Positions 8,572 through 18,088 are shown, numbered from the stretch's first letter. The stretch: DNA of 64,000 nt from JAYQKL01 sp049889415 (GCA_049889415.1 JBMHDL010000002.1:1-64000); one strand, 5' to 3'. Numbers and translations are program-made. The notes: generated from the letters alone by a model not told the origin.

Positions 8572-9333
8572 TCACCTGGCAATCGAGAAAAAGGCGTCTG
8601 CCAGAAGTATCGAAGAGATGCAGGCCACAACGGATGTAGTGGTCGCCCGCCCCAGCACTTCGGCGCCGCCTGACACACGCATGCCGACGGCAATGCCGAT
8701 CAGGGCGATGAGGGTCGCAAATACCAGTGACTTGATGATGCCGAAGGTGAAGTCCTCGACGGAGACAATGTCAATAATTTCAGGCCAATAGGCCTGCGGA
8801 CCAATGCCCAAAATCAGATCCACGTAAAATCCGGCTGCGGCCAGACTCACCAGATTGGCGAAACTGACCAGAATCGGCATGGCAATCAGCAGACCAATCA
8901 GGCACGGCGCGACAATGAACCGGGCCGGAGCAATGCCCATCACCGTCAAGGCGTCAATTTCCCCGTTTAACTGCATGGACCCGACCCGCGAGGTCAGGGC
9001 CGAGCCGGAACGTCCAGCCACGATGATGCCCGTAATCAAGGGTGCAAATTCCTGCGGGATGGACAGTGCAATGCCGTAAATCACCCGGCTTTCAGCGCCG
9101 AAAATGCGCAAGCTGTCAATGCCCTGAATGGTCAACATCACGCCGAGCGACGCCGCCATCAGACAGACAATCGGCAAGGCCTTCACACCGGCTTCAATGA
9201 TTTCCTCGGAGACCTGATGCAAACGCAGGGGTTGATCATAACGACGTCCGAAAAAACCCAGCAACAAAGCTTCACCGACCATATTTCCGGCATATCCGAC
9301 AAATGACAAAAAAGCTGTTATTTTTTTCAGCAC
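8572..9333 (-). CDS. mlaE: Phospholipid ABC transporter permease MlaE
   Basis: Encodes 253 residues, the family length, from a GTG start. Five or six hydrophobic segments are visible. The conserved MlaE core GRSGSALTSRVGSM and the ELDAL-type EIDALTVMGI segment lie at about 108-135. It is the membrane-spanning subunit of an MCE lipid transporter. It is the first gene of the operon. Upstream (9334-9447) is a short divergent intergenic region shared with the cytochrome b561 gene. Confidence 0.92.
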   Translation of the reverse strand: MLKKITAFLSFVGYAGNMVGEALLLGFFGRRYDQPLRLHQVSEEIIEAGVKALPIVCLMAASLGVMLTIQGIDSLRIFGAESRVIYGIALSIPQEFAPLITGIIVAGRSGSALTSRVGSMQLNGEIDALTVMGIAPARFIVAPCLIGLLIAMPILVSFANLVSLAAAGFYVDLILGIGPQAYWPEIIDIVSVEDFTFGIIKSLVFATLIALIGIAVGMRVSGGAEVLGRATTTSVVACISSILLADAFFSIAR

Positions 9334-9447
9334 AACACAACCATACCAAGCGACATCAAGAGACTAACCACAAGACCAACCCTTGCCAAGCGATAACGGG
9401 TAATAATTTTACTCGGCTCACAGGACATATCAGGTTAGGCTGAATGC

Positions 9448-10062
9448 ATGATTTGGGATTTACCGACACGCCTGTTTCATTGGTCTTTGGTCATTTGCGT
9501 CATCGGCGCTTATGGCAGCATAACTGCCGGCAATATAGACCTGCATGAAAAATTTGGCTTGAGTGTTCTGGGCCTTGTAGTTTTCCGAATCCTTTGGGGG
9601 TTTGTCGGCCATGCCCCTTCACGGTTTTCAAACTTTGTGCCAAGCCCGACAGTGCTGGCGTCCTATCTAAAGAATTGGAAAAACCCGAAGCCCGGGCACA
9701 ATCCGCTGGGTGCCTTGAGTGTTTTAGCTCTGCTGTCCCTGCTGTTGGTGCAGACCCTGAGCGGCAGTTTTTCCACTGATGATATTTTGTTCGAGGGACC
9801 GTTGCTGCACCTTGCACCGGGCTTTTCCGACACCGCCTTTTCAATCCACAATCTCGTCCGGGTGTTGATATTCCTGATGATCTTTCTGCACTGGTCCGCT
9901 TTGCTGGTTCACCGTTTTGTGCTGAAGGAAAAACTGACCGGCCGCATGATCACCGGTGGCACGGCAAAAGATAAACCGGGCATCAAACGCACTGTGCTGG
10001 GGGTGGCATTATTGATCGCCTGCCTGGCGGGGGCGCACAGTCTGGTGCTTTTGAAGAGCTGA
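9448..10062 (+). CDS. Cytochrome b561 family membrane protein
   Basis: Encodes 204 residues with about four to five transmembrane helices. The start WDLPTRLFHWSLV carries the conserved first helix His, and further His residues in helices near 33, 53 and 135-150 could bind two b haems. Proteins of this type pass electrons between quinols and periplasmic c cytochromes. It converges with the cytochrome c' gene, with only one base between the stop codons; b561 and c' genes are often neighbours, so the pair may work together. Confidence 0.88.
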   Translation: MIWDLPTRLFHWSLVICVIGAYGSITAGNIDLHEKFGLSVLGLVVFRILWGFVGHAPSRFSNFVPSPTVLASYLKNWKNPKPGHNPLGALSVLALLSLLLVQTLSGSFSTDDILFEGPLLHLAPGFSDTAFSIHNLVRVLIFLMIFLHWSALLVHRFVLKEKLTGRMITGGTAKDKPGIKRTVLGVALLIACLAGAHSLVLLKS

Positions 10063-10063
10063 T

Positions 10064-10513
10064 TTACTTTTTGGCCCTGTATTTTTTATGACACGCTTTG
10101 CAGGAAGCCCCGGTTTGACCGATGGCGGCTTTGACGGCGGCAATATCACCGTTCTTGGCCGCATCCTCAATCATCTGGGCGGCATTGGCAAAATTTTGAG
10201 CGGCGGCCTGGAAACCCTCCGGGTCGGTAAACACATTTGGCTTGGCTTCATCGTCCGGCGTATCGCTGCCGGGCGGGAAGTAACCGGGCATTTCATTGGC
10301 CCATTCAATCAGCTCATTCGCTTTTTGTTTCAAGGTCTCAAAATCCTTTGCCGGGGCCAATTGCTTCGACATCATTTGCAGAGTCGCGCCGCTTTGCTTG
10401 AACCTTTGTTTACGCGCCTGCACGATTTCGCCCGCCAAAGACGGCAGACTGGTCAGGCATATGGTGCAGACAAGCCCCATCAAAGCAAAATTAATTTTTC
10501 CAGGAATTTTCAT
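10064..10513 (-). CDS. Cytochrome c' (class II c-type cytochrome)
   Basis: Encodes 149 residues with a cleavable signal peptide (about 1-27, ending SLAG). The mature domain is a four-helix bundle, and the haem motif CKACH stands close to the C-terminus (about 137-141), the hallmark of class II cytochromes. The conserved ARK/R segment near the mature N-terminus is also present. It is periplasmic and in the family binds NO or acts in electron transfer. The neighbouring b561 could be its electron partner. Confidence 0.92.
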   Translation of the reverse strand: MKIPGKINFALMGLVCTICLTSLPSLAGEIVQARKQRFKQSGATLQMMSKQLAPAKDFETLKQKANELIEWANEMPGYFPPGSDTPDDEAKPNVFTDPEGFQAAAQNFANAAQMIEDAAKNGDIAAVKAAIGQTGASCKACHKKYRAKK

Positions 10514-10599
10514 ATTGGCCTCCCCAAATCACTGTTTTTACATTACAAACAATTTCAGATGTGTAAAAGACCAATTTACGGGTCCTGCATGAGGATATG

Positions 10600-11367
10600 A
10601 TGTCTGACAAGAAAATCGCCATTGTTGCATCTGAAAAGCCAGAAGCGCTGGAGGCAAAAGCAAGCCTTGAAGCGGCTTACGCCACTGTTGGGGTGGAGGA
10701 TGCGGACATCATCATCGCATTGGGCGGTGATGGCTTGATGCTGCAGTGCCTGCACAAGACCATGGACAGCGGACAGGCGATTTTCGGCATGCACTGCGGG
10801 TCCGTCGGGTTTTTGATGAACAGCTACAGTGCTGATGATTTGTTGGAACGCATTGAAAATGCCCATCCGACACAAATTCATCCCCTTAACATGAAGGCCA
10901 TTGACAGTCAGGGTAACGCGCATGAAGCTTTGGCAATCAATGAGGTGTCTTTGACCCGCAGAACCGCGCAGGCCGCCAAGCTGAAAATCCATGTTGACGG
11001 AAAAGTCCGTATGGAGGAGCTGGTGTGCGACGGTGTGCTGGTGGCGACGCCGGCCGGCAGTACGGCATATAATCTGTCAGCGCATGGCCCGATTTTGCCG
11101 ATTGAGGCGCAATTGATGGCTTTGACCCCGATTTCGGCATTCCGGCCTCGGCGTTGGCGCGGGGCGCTTTTGCCGGAAACAGCTCGCGTGACAATCGAAA
11201 CCCTGGACAACGGCAAGCGCCCGGTTGAGGCCGTCGCCGACCATATCGCCTTTGCGAACATCGTCAAGGTTGACATAGCCCAGGACAAGGCCCGCAGCCT
11301 TAATATGCTGTTTGACGCTGACCACAATCTTGATGAGCGCATTTTGCGCGAGCAGTTCCTGCCCTAA
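10600..11367 (+). CDS. nadK: NAD kinase
   Basis: Encodes 255 residues from the second of two tandem ATGs; the GAGG at 10591-10594 is spaced better for 10600 than 10597. It phosphorylates NAD to NADP using ATP or polyphosphate. The GGDG motif (about 42-45), NEVSL (about 114-118) and DGVLVATPAGSTAY (about 144-157) are complete. It is cytosolic. It is short compared with gammaproteobacterial NadK, but this length is normal in alphaproteobacteria. It converges with the MFS gene, 9 bases between stops. Confidence 0.95.
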   Translation: MSDKKIAIVASEKPEALEAKASLEAAYATVGVEDADIIIALGGDGLMLQCLHKTMDSGQAIFGMHCGSVGFLMNSYSADDLLERIENAHPTQIHPLNMKAIDSQGNAHEALAINEVSLTRRTAQAAKLKIHVDGKVRMEELVCDGVLVATPAGSTAYNLSAHGPILPIEAQLMALTPISAFRPRRWRGALLPETARVTIETLDNGKRPVEAVADHIAFANIVKVDIAQDKARSLNMLFDADHNLDERILREQFLP

Positions 11368-11376
11368 AACCGGACC

Positions 11377-12606
11377 CTATTGTGACGAGGCGGGTTTTCG
11401 CAAACCGGCCAAGGCTATCGGCAAGGATCCCAGCGTATAAAACAGGCTGGCCCAGACCAGCCCGTTATATCCGAATCCTAAATCCAACAGCACACCGGCC
11501 AGCACCGGGGAACATGCCGTGCCGAAAGTCGTGATGGTGGAGACCAGTGAGCGGATGGCCCCCAAATATTGCGTCCCGTACAGTTCCGGCCACAGGCTGG
11601 ACGTTGAAGCGCTGTTGATGCCGACATTGGCGCCAACCAGCCCCATATAGATGAAGGGCAAAACCGGATAATCGGAAAGTTCGGTCTGCCCCTCAAACAT
11701 AAGCAGGCAGGCCAGAGCAAGCACAAGCGGAATGGCCGATAAGGGCAGAATGTTCCTGGCGCCGAACCGGTCAATCTGTGGTCCGACTATAAGGGAGATA
11801 CATATTTTCATGCCGGCATAAAAGGCAAAGGCATAGGCAATGACAGCCAACGGCCAGTCACGCTCTTGGGCCAAAAGGGCTTGATTGAGAAACAGGCCCG
11901 TCAACAGGGTCGGCGACCCGATATAATAAACGGTAATGGCATAAAACCGCCAATCCCTCAAAATTTCAGACCGTGACTGACTGATTACGGGCCGTTTGTC
12001 CGACCGATCATGCCTGGCGTCAGGCTCGTTTCTGGCCAGCCAGACCTGCACGGGCAGCGCAACAAACAGCACACCCAAACCGGTCACGATCAGGCTCTGC
12101 TGCCAATGAAAGCCGGTCAACAGCCAAACGATATAAATGGACAGCAAGGTTTCGCCAACCGGTAGACCGATTTGTCCCAATGCAACAGCCCGCCCACGAT
12201 TGCGGTCAAAGGAGCGCCCGAAAGCCGTACCGGTCGTATGCATGCACAAGCCCTGCCCGAAATGCCGCGCCAGAACAAACCCCAAAAACAGCAGCGGCAA
12301 CCCCTCCGCCAGCCCCAAAACCAGGGAGGAAACACCCACGCCAAGCAGGACGGCGCCGACGTAATGCGTCAGCCTCCAATTGTCTATCAAAGGGCCTGTA
12401 AACAGGATCAAAAAGGCGCTGCACAGGGTGGCCGCCGAATATAATGCACCGAATTCGCTGTGACTGAGATTGAAGTCAGCCCGGATATCGGCGATGAAAT
12501 AGGAAAAGAAGAAAGTTTGGCCCGGGCCGGACAAGGCCATCATCAACATACCAAACAGGATGAAGTGGCCATTGCGGGCAAACAGGGCGCCATAATCCTT
12601 CAACAT
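11377..12606 (-). CDS. MFS transporter
   Basis: Encodes 409 residues with about 12 hydrophobic segments split into two halves. The loop between helices 2 and 3 has GPLIDNWRLTHY, a variant of the MFS motif A. The central loop is short and basic (near 195-215). It resembles the oxalate/formate antiporter and CynX-like branches in general form, but the substrate is not predictable. It begins 3 bases after the end of the DksA-like gene on the same strand, so they may be co-transcribed. Confidence 0.85.
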   Translation of the reverse strand: MLKDYGALFARNGHFILFGMLMMALSGPGQTFFFSYFIADIRADFNLSHSEFGALYSAATLCSAFLILFTGPLIDNWRLTHYVGAVLLGVGVSSLVLGLAEGLPLLFLGFVLARHFGQGLCMHTTGTAFGRSFDRNRGRAVALGQIGLPVGETLLSIYIVWLLTGFHWQQSLIVTGLGVLFVALPVQVWLARNEPDARHDRSDKRPVISQSRSEILRDWRFYAITVYYIGSPTLLTGLFLNQALLAQERDWPLAVIAYAFAFYAGMKICISLIVGPQIDRFGARNILPLSAIPLVLALACLLMFEGQTELSDYPVLPFIYMGLVGANVGINSASTSSLWPELYGTQYLGAIRSLVSTITTFGTACSPVLAGVLLDLGFGYNGLVWASLFYTLGSLPIALAGLRKPASSQ

Positions 12607-12609
12607 CAG

Positions 12610-12948
12610 CTATGTCCTTGCATGCGCCACACAATGGGCGACGGCTGGATCCAGTTGCAGTCTGGGCTCGGGAATAGCATCCCCGCATGTCAGGCAAAAT
12701 CCGTATTCCCCCGCCTCCATCCGGTCCAAGGCGGCCTCGATCAGCGCAATCTCCCGCACGCGGCGCCGGCGGGTCTCCTCCGACATGGCCTGTCGTTGCA
12801 TCGCATCCATTCGTGACAGTCGACCGACCGCTGCCTGATCCAACTCCACCGGCGCGGAGTCCGACTGTGTTGTTTCATTCAAATCATGAAGCTCCTGAGC
12901 CCGCGCCTCAAGGAGACGGCGGTATGTGCCTACATCAAGATCAGTCAT
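12610..12948 (-). CDS. TraR/DksA-family zinc-finger protein
   Basis: Encodes 112 residues. A helical N-terminal region with acidic residues leads to a C-terminal finger C85-x2-C88 ... C106-x2-H109. DksA-like proteins bind RNA polymerase in the secondary channel and alter promoter use with ppGpp. Here the last ligand is His rather than the usual Cys, giving a CCCH set. It is shorter than true DksA (about 150), and lacks the long coiled coil tip, so it belongs to the short TraR-like group. It may be co-transcribed with the MATE gene upstream (9 bases) and the MFS gene downstream. Confidence 0.85.
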   Translation of the reverse strand: MTDLDVGTYRRLLEARAQELHDLNETTQSDSAPVELDQAAVGRLSRMDAMQRQAMSEETRRRRVREIALIEAALDRMEAGEYGFCLTCGDAIPEPRLQLDPAVAHCVAHART

Positions 12949-12957
12949 GGAAAAAAT

Positions 12958-14340
12958 CTAGCACAGTTTGGCTTGGGCGTTTTTATTTTCATCCGCCCGA
13001 ACCAGATGACTGAATCTTGCAAAGGCCAAAATAAAGGCCAGAGCCGCGCCTGCCACCAGACCGTCAATCAGTCCGATAACGCCGCGCCCGATAACAAAAG
13101 TCGCGAGATAAGACGCCGGTATCATCAGTATCCCGAAACTGGCCAATTGAATCAACATCGCCATCCAAATGTCCTGACGCGCCCGCAAGACCTGCACAAG
13201 CAAGGCTTGCGCCGCATCAAACAGAATTGCCAGCATGGCATATTGCAAAAGCATGGCGGCCATAACGGCAACCTCGACATCACGCGTATAGGTTGATACC
13301 AGAAGCTCGGCATTGGCGTATATCAGCACAGCTATGACGAACATCAGACAAAACTGCACCCCCAGCCCAATCCACCCATAGCGGGCGACAAGCTGCATTT
13401 GCCCGGCCCCGTAGGCATTGCCGACCAGAACTGATGAGGCAGTCCCGACGCCCAAACCAATCATGAAGCAAAGTGAAAACAAGTTAAAGGTTATGGAGAA
13501 CCCGGCTACGGCAGTGGTGCCGATGATACCGGCGAACAGCACCAGAGCATTAAAGCCCATATTTTCAATGCCCATGCTGAGGCCAGACGCATAGCCAATC
13601 TCGCGCTGCCGCTTGGCGTGGCGCCAGGCCAAGGACGGTGGGGTGCGCATACCAAATTTTTTCCAGTCCGCCATCATCCACACATAGCCGACAATCAATG
13701 TGCATTGGACAGTCCGCACAATCAGGGTCGACCAGGCCGAGCCTTCCGCGCCCATAGCCTCAAGCCCCATACCGCCATTGATGAAAATGCTGTTAAGAAA
13801 AAAATTCAAGACATTGGCAATCAGAATAATAATCATGCCCGGCTTGACCCTACCAATGCTTTCCAGGAAAAACCCCGTGGTAATGCTCAACATTGCAAGC
13901 GGCAGACCAAGACCAAATATCATTGAAATTCGGCCGGCATTTTCAGCAATTTCCAGCGGCTGACCGAATAGCGAAAGCAACGGCTCACCGAACAGGCAGA
14001 CCCCCATTCCGACGAAACCGATAACCATGGCAAACGGCAATGACCGCCACCAGACCGCCCCGCATTGCTCATATTCACCGGCCCCGTAATGGTTGGCCGA
14101 AAGCACCATAGTGCCGATGAGAAGGCCTATGGACAGCAGCAGGCAAAACCCAACCGGGACCTGCCCGACACTGAGATAGGCCAGTTGCGTGGAGGCATAC
14201 TGCCCGACCATAATCGTATCCACCACGGACAGGCTGAAAATACCGGCCCGGTTAAGGATAATCGGCCAGGCCAATTGCAGCAGGGATTTGGTGTCCTCCA
14301 GCAAGGTGCCGGAACGCATGGCATCAACGGTATCAGACAT
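12958..14340 (-). CDS. MATE family efflux transporter
   Basis: Encodes 460 residues from the ATG at 14340; the upstream ATG at 14352 would add four residues inside the previous gene. Twelve transmembrane segments in two similar halves are visible, with the family's Gly- and Ala-rich helices and an internal loop near residue 225-235. MATE proteins export cationic drugs or metabolites in exchange for Na+ or H+. The start shares one base with the TAA of the nitroreductase gene (TAATG), which implies translational coupling. Confidence 0.9.
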   Translation of the reverse strand: MSDTVDAMRSGTLLEDTKSLLQLAWPIILNRAGIFSLSVVDTIMVGQYASTQLAYLSVGQVPVGFCLLLSIGLLIGTMVLSANHYGAGEYEQCGAVWWRSLPFAMVIGFVGMGVCLFGEPLLSLFGQPLEIAENAGRISMIFGLGLPLAMLSITTGFFLESIGRVKPGMIIILIANVLNFFLNSIFINGGMGLEAMGAEGSAWSTLIVRTVQCTLIVGYVWMMADWKKFGMRTPPSLAWRHAKRQREIGYASGLSMGIENMGFNALVLFAGIIGTTAVAGFSITFNLFSLCFMIGLGVGTASSVLVGNAYGAGQMQLVARYGWIGLGVQFCLMFVIAVLIYANAELLVSTYTRDVEVAVMAAMLLQYAMLAILFDAAQALLVQVLRARQDIWMAMLIQLASFGILMIPASYLATFVIGRGVIGLIDGLVAGAALAFILAFARFSHLVRADENKNAQAKLC

Positions 14341-14912
14341 TATGCGCCCCAATAGGTCGTCATGTCGTCAATCTCGGGTCTTGCCCTTTCTTTGGGTGGT
14401 TCGACCGCCGTACCGATATAAATGAAACCGGCCATGCGCTCGGCATCCGACAGACCGAGATGGGCGCGTACAGTATCATCGTAAGCATACCATTGGGTCA
14501 GCCATTGTGCGGCAAAACCCATGGATTGCGCGGCAACAAGAATGTTCTGGCAGACGGCGCCAGCCGACAAATACTGCTCCCAATCCGGGATTTTCGGATG
14601 CTGTTTCGGGCTGGACACAACACCGACAACCATCGGCGCCCGAACAAGACAGGTACAGGATGAGTCAATTTCCGTCGCTTGCGCCTCCGGGTGGCGTGCG
14701 GTAAACACTTCGCGCAACATGTCGTCAAATGCAGCCCGGGCACCTCCGTTGAAGACCAGAAAGCGCCATGGGGCGAGCTTGCCATGATCCGGCACACGGG
14801 CGCCGATTTCCAACAATGTCTGCAACTGCGCCGTGTCAGGACCGGGTGTCGTCATGTTCCGTGCCAGAACCGAGCGGCGGGATTTTAGAAAAGCTGCAAC
14901 TTCAGAGGTCAT
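14340..14912 (-). CDS. Nitroreductase family protein
   Basis: Encodes 190 residues from the ATG at 14912 (MTSEVAAFLKSRRSV); a longer frame to 14999 adds an unlikely hydrophobic stretch. The RRSV motif near residue 12 and PDHGKLAPWRFLVFNG segment are the FMN-binding N-terminal features, matching the YdjA-type small nitroreductases. FMN and NAD(P)H dependent reduction is expected; the substrate is unknown. It is translationally coupled to the MATE efflux gene, so a combined detoxification role is plausible but not shown. Confidence 0.9.
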   Translation of the reverse strand: MTSEVAAFLKSRRSVLARNMTTPGPDTAQLQTLLEIGARVPDHGKLAPWRFLVFNGGARAAFDDMLREVFTARHPEAQATEIDSSCTCLVRAPMVVGVVSSPKQHPKIPDWEQYLSAGAVCQNILVAAQSMGFAAQWLTQWYAYDDTVRAHLGLSDAERMAGFIYIGTAVEPPKERARPEIDDMTTYWGA

Positions 14913-14953
14913 GTAGGGTTTCCGGTCAAATAGCTGTCTGGATGCGGCAGGGA

Positions 14954-14984
14954 TTGTTATGGCGCCGCGTATGGTTAATATAAT
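14954..14984 (+). promoter_or_regulatory. Possible promoter for the exported-protein gene at 15024
   Basis: TTGTTA (14954-14959) and TATAAT (14979-14984) are separated by 19 bases, a long spacer. The -10 box is perfect and lies 39 bases before the ATG. Confidence 0.4.
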
Positions 14985-15023
14985 CAACACATAGAACACA
15001 ATAAAAAAAAGAAAACGCCTCTT

Positions 15024-15833
15024 ATGAAAATCCTCAAATATTGCGTGGCCTTATGCCTGTCAATTCCGGCTTTACCGGACATTTGTGAGGCGGCGGCATG
15101 GCTTCAACCCAAAGGAATGTTGGAAGTGCATTATGAACATGTCAACGCAACCCATAGCGAAATATTTCAAGGCGTAGAAAATGAATTTGTCCGAAACGCT
15201 GACCAGCTTTATGTGGAATATGGCTGGCACGCGCAACACAGCTTGACATTTAAACATCTCATCGGCAGCAGCGGCTCCGGCGTGGAACATGAAGGCGAAA
15301 AATTTGATTTGCAGGAGATCAGCCTGCGTAGCCCGTTATCGGCCGGCAAACTCAGGCTGCTGCCACCCGGCATCAAACCCTTGTGGAACATTCTTTCACC
15401 AAATCCGGCCAGGCGCTATGGTGTGGCGAGTATTGACCTGGGGGCCGGTCACAATTCCAACAGCGGTCCCTATCTCATTGCCCAGCTAAACGGCGCAGAA
15501 AAAGTTGAGACCAGCCACCAGAACCCCCTCAGCATATTTTTTGAAATATCCCTAAATTACCAGAGATATGAAAATGCAAATCAGGGACTAAAGGCAATCA
15601 GCCGGCTGGAATTGGGTTACCGCAATGTTTTTCTGGCTTATGAGCGGCTGGACGGGCGCTTTTGGGGCCAAACAGAGTTCACTGAGCATTTCTGGTTCGC
15701 AGAAGTCGGCATCCCGCTGACGCAGACCATCATCCTGACGGCAAAACGCGGGCATGAACACACCCTGCCGGGGCTGCCGCGCGAGCAATCGACCGCTTTC
15801 GGGCTCCGCCTGAAACTGAAAAACTTACCTTAA
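15024..15833 (+). CDS. Exported hypothetical protein, possibly outer-membrane beta-barrel
   Basis: Encodes 269 residues. A signal peptide (about 1-23, cut near CEAAAW) is followed by a mature region of alternating aromatic and polar residues in short strands (for example LYVEYGWHAQHSLTFKHL, LELGYRNVFLAYERL). The C-terminal part ends with strand-like segments. This looks like an outer-membrane barrel or surface protein, but I know no named family. It converges with thrS and the ends overlap by 9 bases. Confidence that it is a real gene is good; function is unknown. Confidence 0.75.
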   Translation: MKILKYCVALCLSIPALPDICEAAAWLQPKGMLEVHYEHVNATHSEIFQGVENEFVRNADQLYVEYGWHAQHSLTFKHLIGSSGSGVEHEGEKFDLQEISLRSPLSAGKLRLLPPGIKPLWNILSPNPARRYGVASIDLGAGHNSNSGPYLIAQLNGAEKVETSHQNPLSIFFEISLNYQRYENANQGLKAISRLELGYRNVFLAYERLDGRFWGQTEFTEHFWFAEVGIPLTQTIILTAKRGHEHTLPGLPREQSTAFGLRLKLKNLP

Positions 15834-17783
15834 GTCGGGTGCCAAGGCCTCGACACGGAGCTGTTCGGCCACCTCATCCAGCCCGATGACCTGCGAATCC
15901 TTTGACCCAAGCCGGCGCATGGAGACTGTACGCCCCTCAGCCTCGCGTCCGCCCACTGCCAGAATGACCGGCACTTTGGCGACAGAATGTTCGCGTACCT
16001 TGTAGTTGATTTTTTCATTACGCAAATCAGCCTCGGCCCGCAAGCCTTGTGCCTTGAGCGTTTCAACAACCTGCTTCGCGTAGTCATCCACCTCAGTCGT
16101 AATCGGGCAGACAACCACCTGTTGCGGTGCCAACCACAAAGGCAATTTTCCGGCATAGCTTTCCAGCATAATGCCGATGAAGCGTTCCAAAGTACCAAGC
16201 ACGGCACGGTGCAGCATGACCGGGCGGTGCTTGTTGCCGTCTTCGCCGACATAGGCGGCATCCAACCGCTCAGGCAGGACAAAATCGAGCTGCAAGGTCC
16301 CGCACTGCCATGTCCGGCCAATGGCGTCGCGCAAATGATATTCGATTTTCGGACCGTAAAACGCCCCTTCATTGGGCAGTTCCTCCCAGTCCAGACCGGC
16401 GGCCTTGAGGGCCTCGCGCAAGCCATCCTCGGCCCGGTCCCAAACCGCATCCTCGCCGGCACGGACATCCGGACGCAGGGCCAGTTTGACTGACACATCC
16501 TCAAAGCCAAGGTCGGTATAGACCTGTTTGACCAGTTCACAGAAACTGACCGCCTCGCTAATGATCTGGTCCTCCCGGCAGAAAATATGTGCGTCATCCT
16601 GAGTCATCTGGCGCACGCGCATCAGCCCGTGCAGAGCACCATGCGGCTCATTGCGGTGACAGCAGCCGAACTCAGCCATGCGAATGGGTAGGTCGCGGTA
16701 GCTTTTGATACCCTGCTTGAAAATCTGGACATGAGCCGGGCAGTTCATCGGCTTCAGGGACATCAAATCAGCCTCACCAGAAAGCACCGCTTTTCCCTCT
16801 TCCGTGGACGGGATTTCATCGGGGACGACAAACATGTTTTCGCGGAATTTGTCCCAATGTCCGGACTGTTCCCAGAAACGGCGGTCCAGAAGCTGCGGGG
16901 TTTTGACCTCTTCATAGGCGTTATCGTTTAAGCGGCGGCGGATATATTGCTCCAGGGCCTGCCAGATGATGTAGCCCTTATGATGCCAGAACACCGAGCC
17001 CTGCGCCTCTTCCTGCAGGTGAAACAGATCCATTTCGCGCCCCAGCCGGCGGTGGTCCCGCTTTTCAGCCTCCTCCACCATATGCAGATAGGCCTTAAGG
17101 TCCTTTTCATGTCCCCAAGCGGTGCCGTAAATGCGTTGCAGCATTTCATTGTTGCTGTCACCACGCCAATAGGCGCCGGCCAGCTTGGTCAGCTTAAAGG
17201 CTTTTCCGAGCTTGCCGGTGGAGGGCAGATGCGGGCCACGGCATAAATCCTTCCACTGCCCCTGACGATAGACTGTAATCGGCTCTTCACCGGGAATGGA
17301 CTCGATGATTTCGGCCTTGTATTTTTCCCCGATTTCGAGGAAATGGGCGACCGCGTCGCCGCGTTCCCAAACCTCGCGCACAATCGGTTCGTCCCGCTGC
17401 ACAATGTCGTGCATGCGGGCCTCAATTTGTTCAAGGTCCTCAAGACTGAACGGCTCCTCGCGGGCGAAATCGTAATAAAACCCGTTTTCAATGACCGGGC
17501 CGATGGTCACTTGTGTGCCGGGGAACAGCTCCTGCACGGCTTCGGCCATAATATGCGCGGCGTCATGACGGATGATCTCGACCCCGTCCTCATCGGCCGC
17601 GGTGATGACCGCCACCGAACAACTTTTGTCCAGAGTCGTCGATAAATCCACCAATTCGCCATTCACTTTCAGCGCCAGCGCTTTTTTTGCAAGCGAATTG
17701 GAAATCGACTTGGCAAAGGCCAAACCGTCCAGCGGGGCATCAAAATCGCGGGTCGCGCCGTCAGGTAAAGTCAGGGTAATCAT
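15825..17783 (-). CDS. thrS: Threonine-tRNA ligase
   Basis: Encodes 652 residues, full length. Domain order: TGS (about 1-60), the editing domain with HDAAHIMAEA at about 74-83 and the CRGPH motif near 182, then the class II catalytic core with MNCPAHVQIF (zinc Cys), the motif 2 region HRNEPHGALHGLMRVRQMTQDD and motif 3. The anticodon-binding domain forms the last 100 residues. It charges tRNA-Thr, of which one gene is at 1617. It overlaps the yidD stop region by 4 bases and is read after it. Confidence 0.98.
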   Translation of the reverse strand: MITLTLPDGATRDFDAPLDGLAFAKSISNSLAKKALALKVNGELVDLSTTLDKSCSVAVITAADEDGVEIIRHDAAHIMAEAVQELFPGTQVTIGPVIENGFYYDFAREEPFSLEDLEQIEARMHDIVQRDEPIVREVWERGDAVAHFLEIGEKYKAEIIESIPGEEPITVYRQGQWKDLCRGPHLPSTGKLGKAFKLTKLAGAYWRGDSNNEMLQRIYGTAWGHEKDLKAYLHMVEEAEKRDHRRLGREMDLFHLQEEAQGSVFWHHKGYIIWQALEQYIRRRLNDNAYEEVKTPQLLDRRFWEQSGHWDKFRENMFVVPDEIPSTEEGKAVLSGEADLMSLKPMNCPAHVQIFKQGIKSYRDLPIRMAEFGCCHRNEPHGALHGLMRVRQMTQDDAHIFCREDQIISEAVSFCELVKQVYTDLGFEDVSVKLALRPDVRAGEDAVWDRAEDGLREALKAAGLDWEELPNEGAFYGPKIEYHLRDAIGRTWQCGTLQLDFVLPERLDAAYVGEDGNKHRPVMLHRAVLGTLERFIGIMLESYAGKLPLWLAPQQVVVCPITTEVDDYAKQVVETLKAQGLRAEADLRNEKINYKVREHSVAKVPVILAVGGREAEGRTVSMRRLGSKDSQVIGLDEVAEQLRVEALAPDLR

Positions 17784-18088
17784 GATTTATCGTCCATGGT
17801 TGGGTCACCGGATACTACTCTCCAAGGGGCATACCAAGCAATCGGCAAAATCTCAAGGGGAACGGGGTCATAACCATGCCCGGCACCCAGTTTTTCAAAT
17901 GGGTGGCACCGGGTCAGGCGGCGTAAGGTCAGGATTATGCCAGCCCAGGCTCCGTGACGTTGCACCGCTTCGACGGCATATTCCGAACACGTCGGCAAAA
18001 ACCTGCAGGACGCTGGCGTGAGCGGGGAAATCAGCCAGCGGTATAGCAAAACCGGGGACAGTGCCAGTATTTTGAAAAAAAGCGACAT
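17780..18088 (-). CDS. yidD: Membrane protein insertion efficiency factor YidD
   Basis: Encodes 102 residues. The family motif CRFLPTCSEYAVEA lies at about 28-41, with an amphipathic N-terminal helix (LYRWLISPLTPA). YidD sits on the inner face of the membrane and helps YidC insert proteins. In many bacteria it is next to rnpA and yidC; here it is immediately upstream of thrS with an ATGA overlap, an arrangement common in alphaproteobacteria. Confidence 0.93.
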   Translation of the reverse strand: MSLFFKILALSPVLLYRWLISPLTPASCRFLPTCSEYAVEAVQRHGAWAGIILTLRRLTRCHPFEKLGAGHGYDPVPLEILPIAWYAPWRVVSGDPTMDDKS

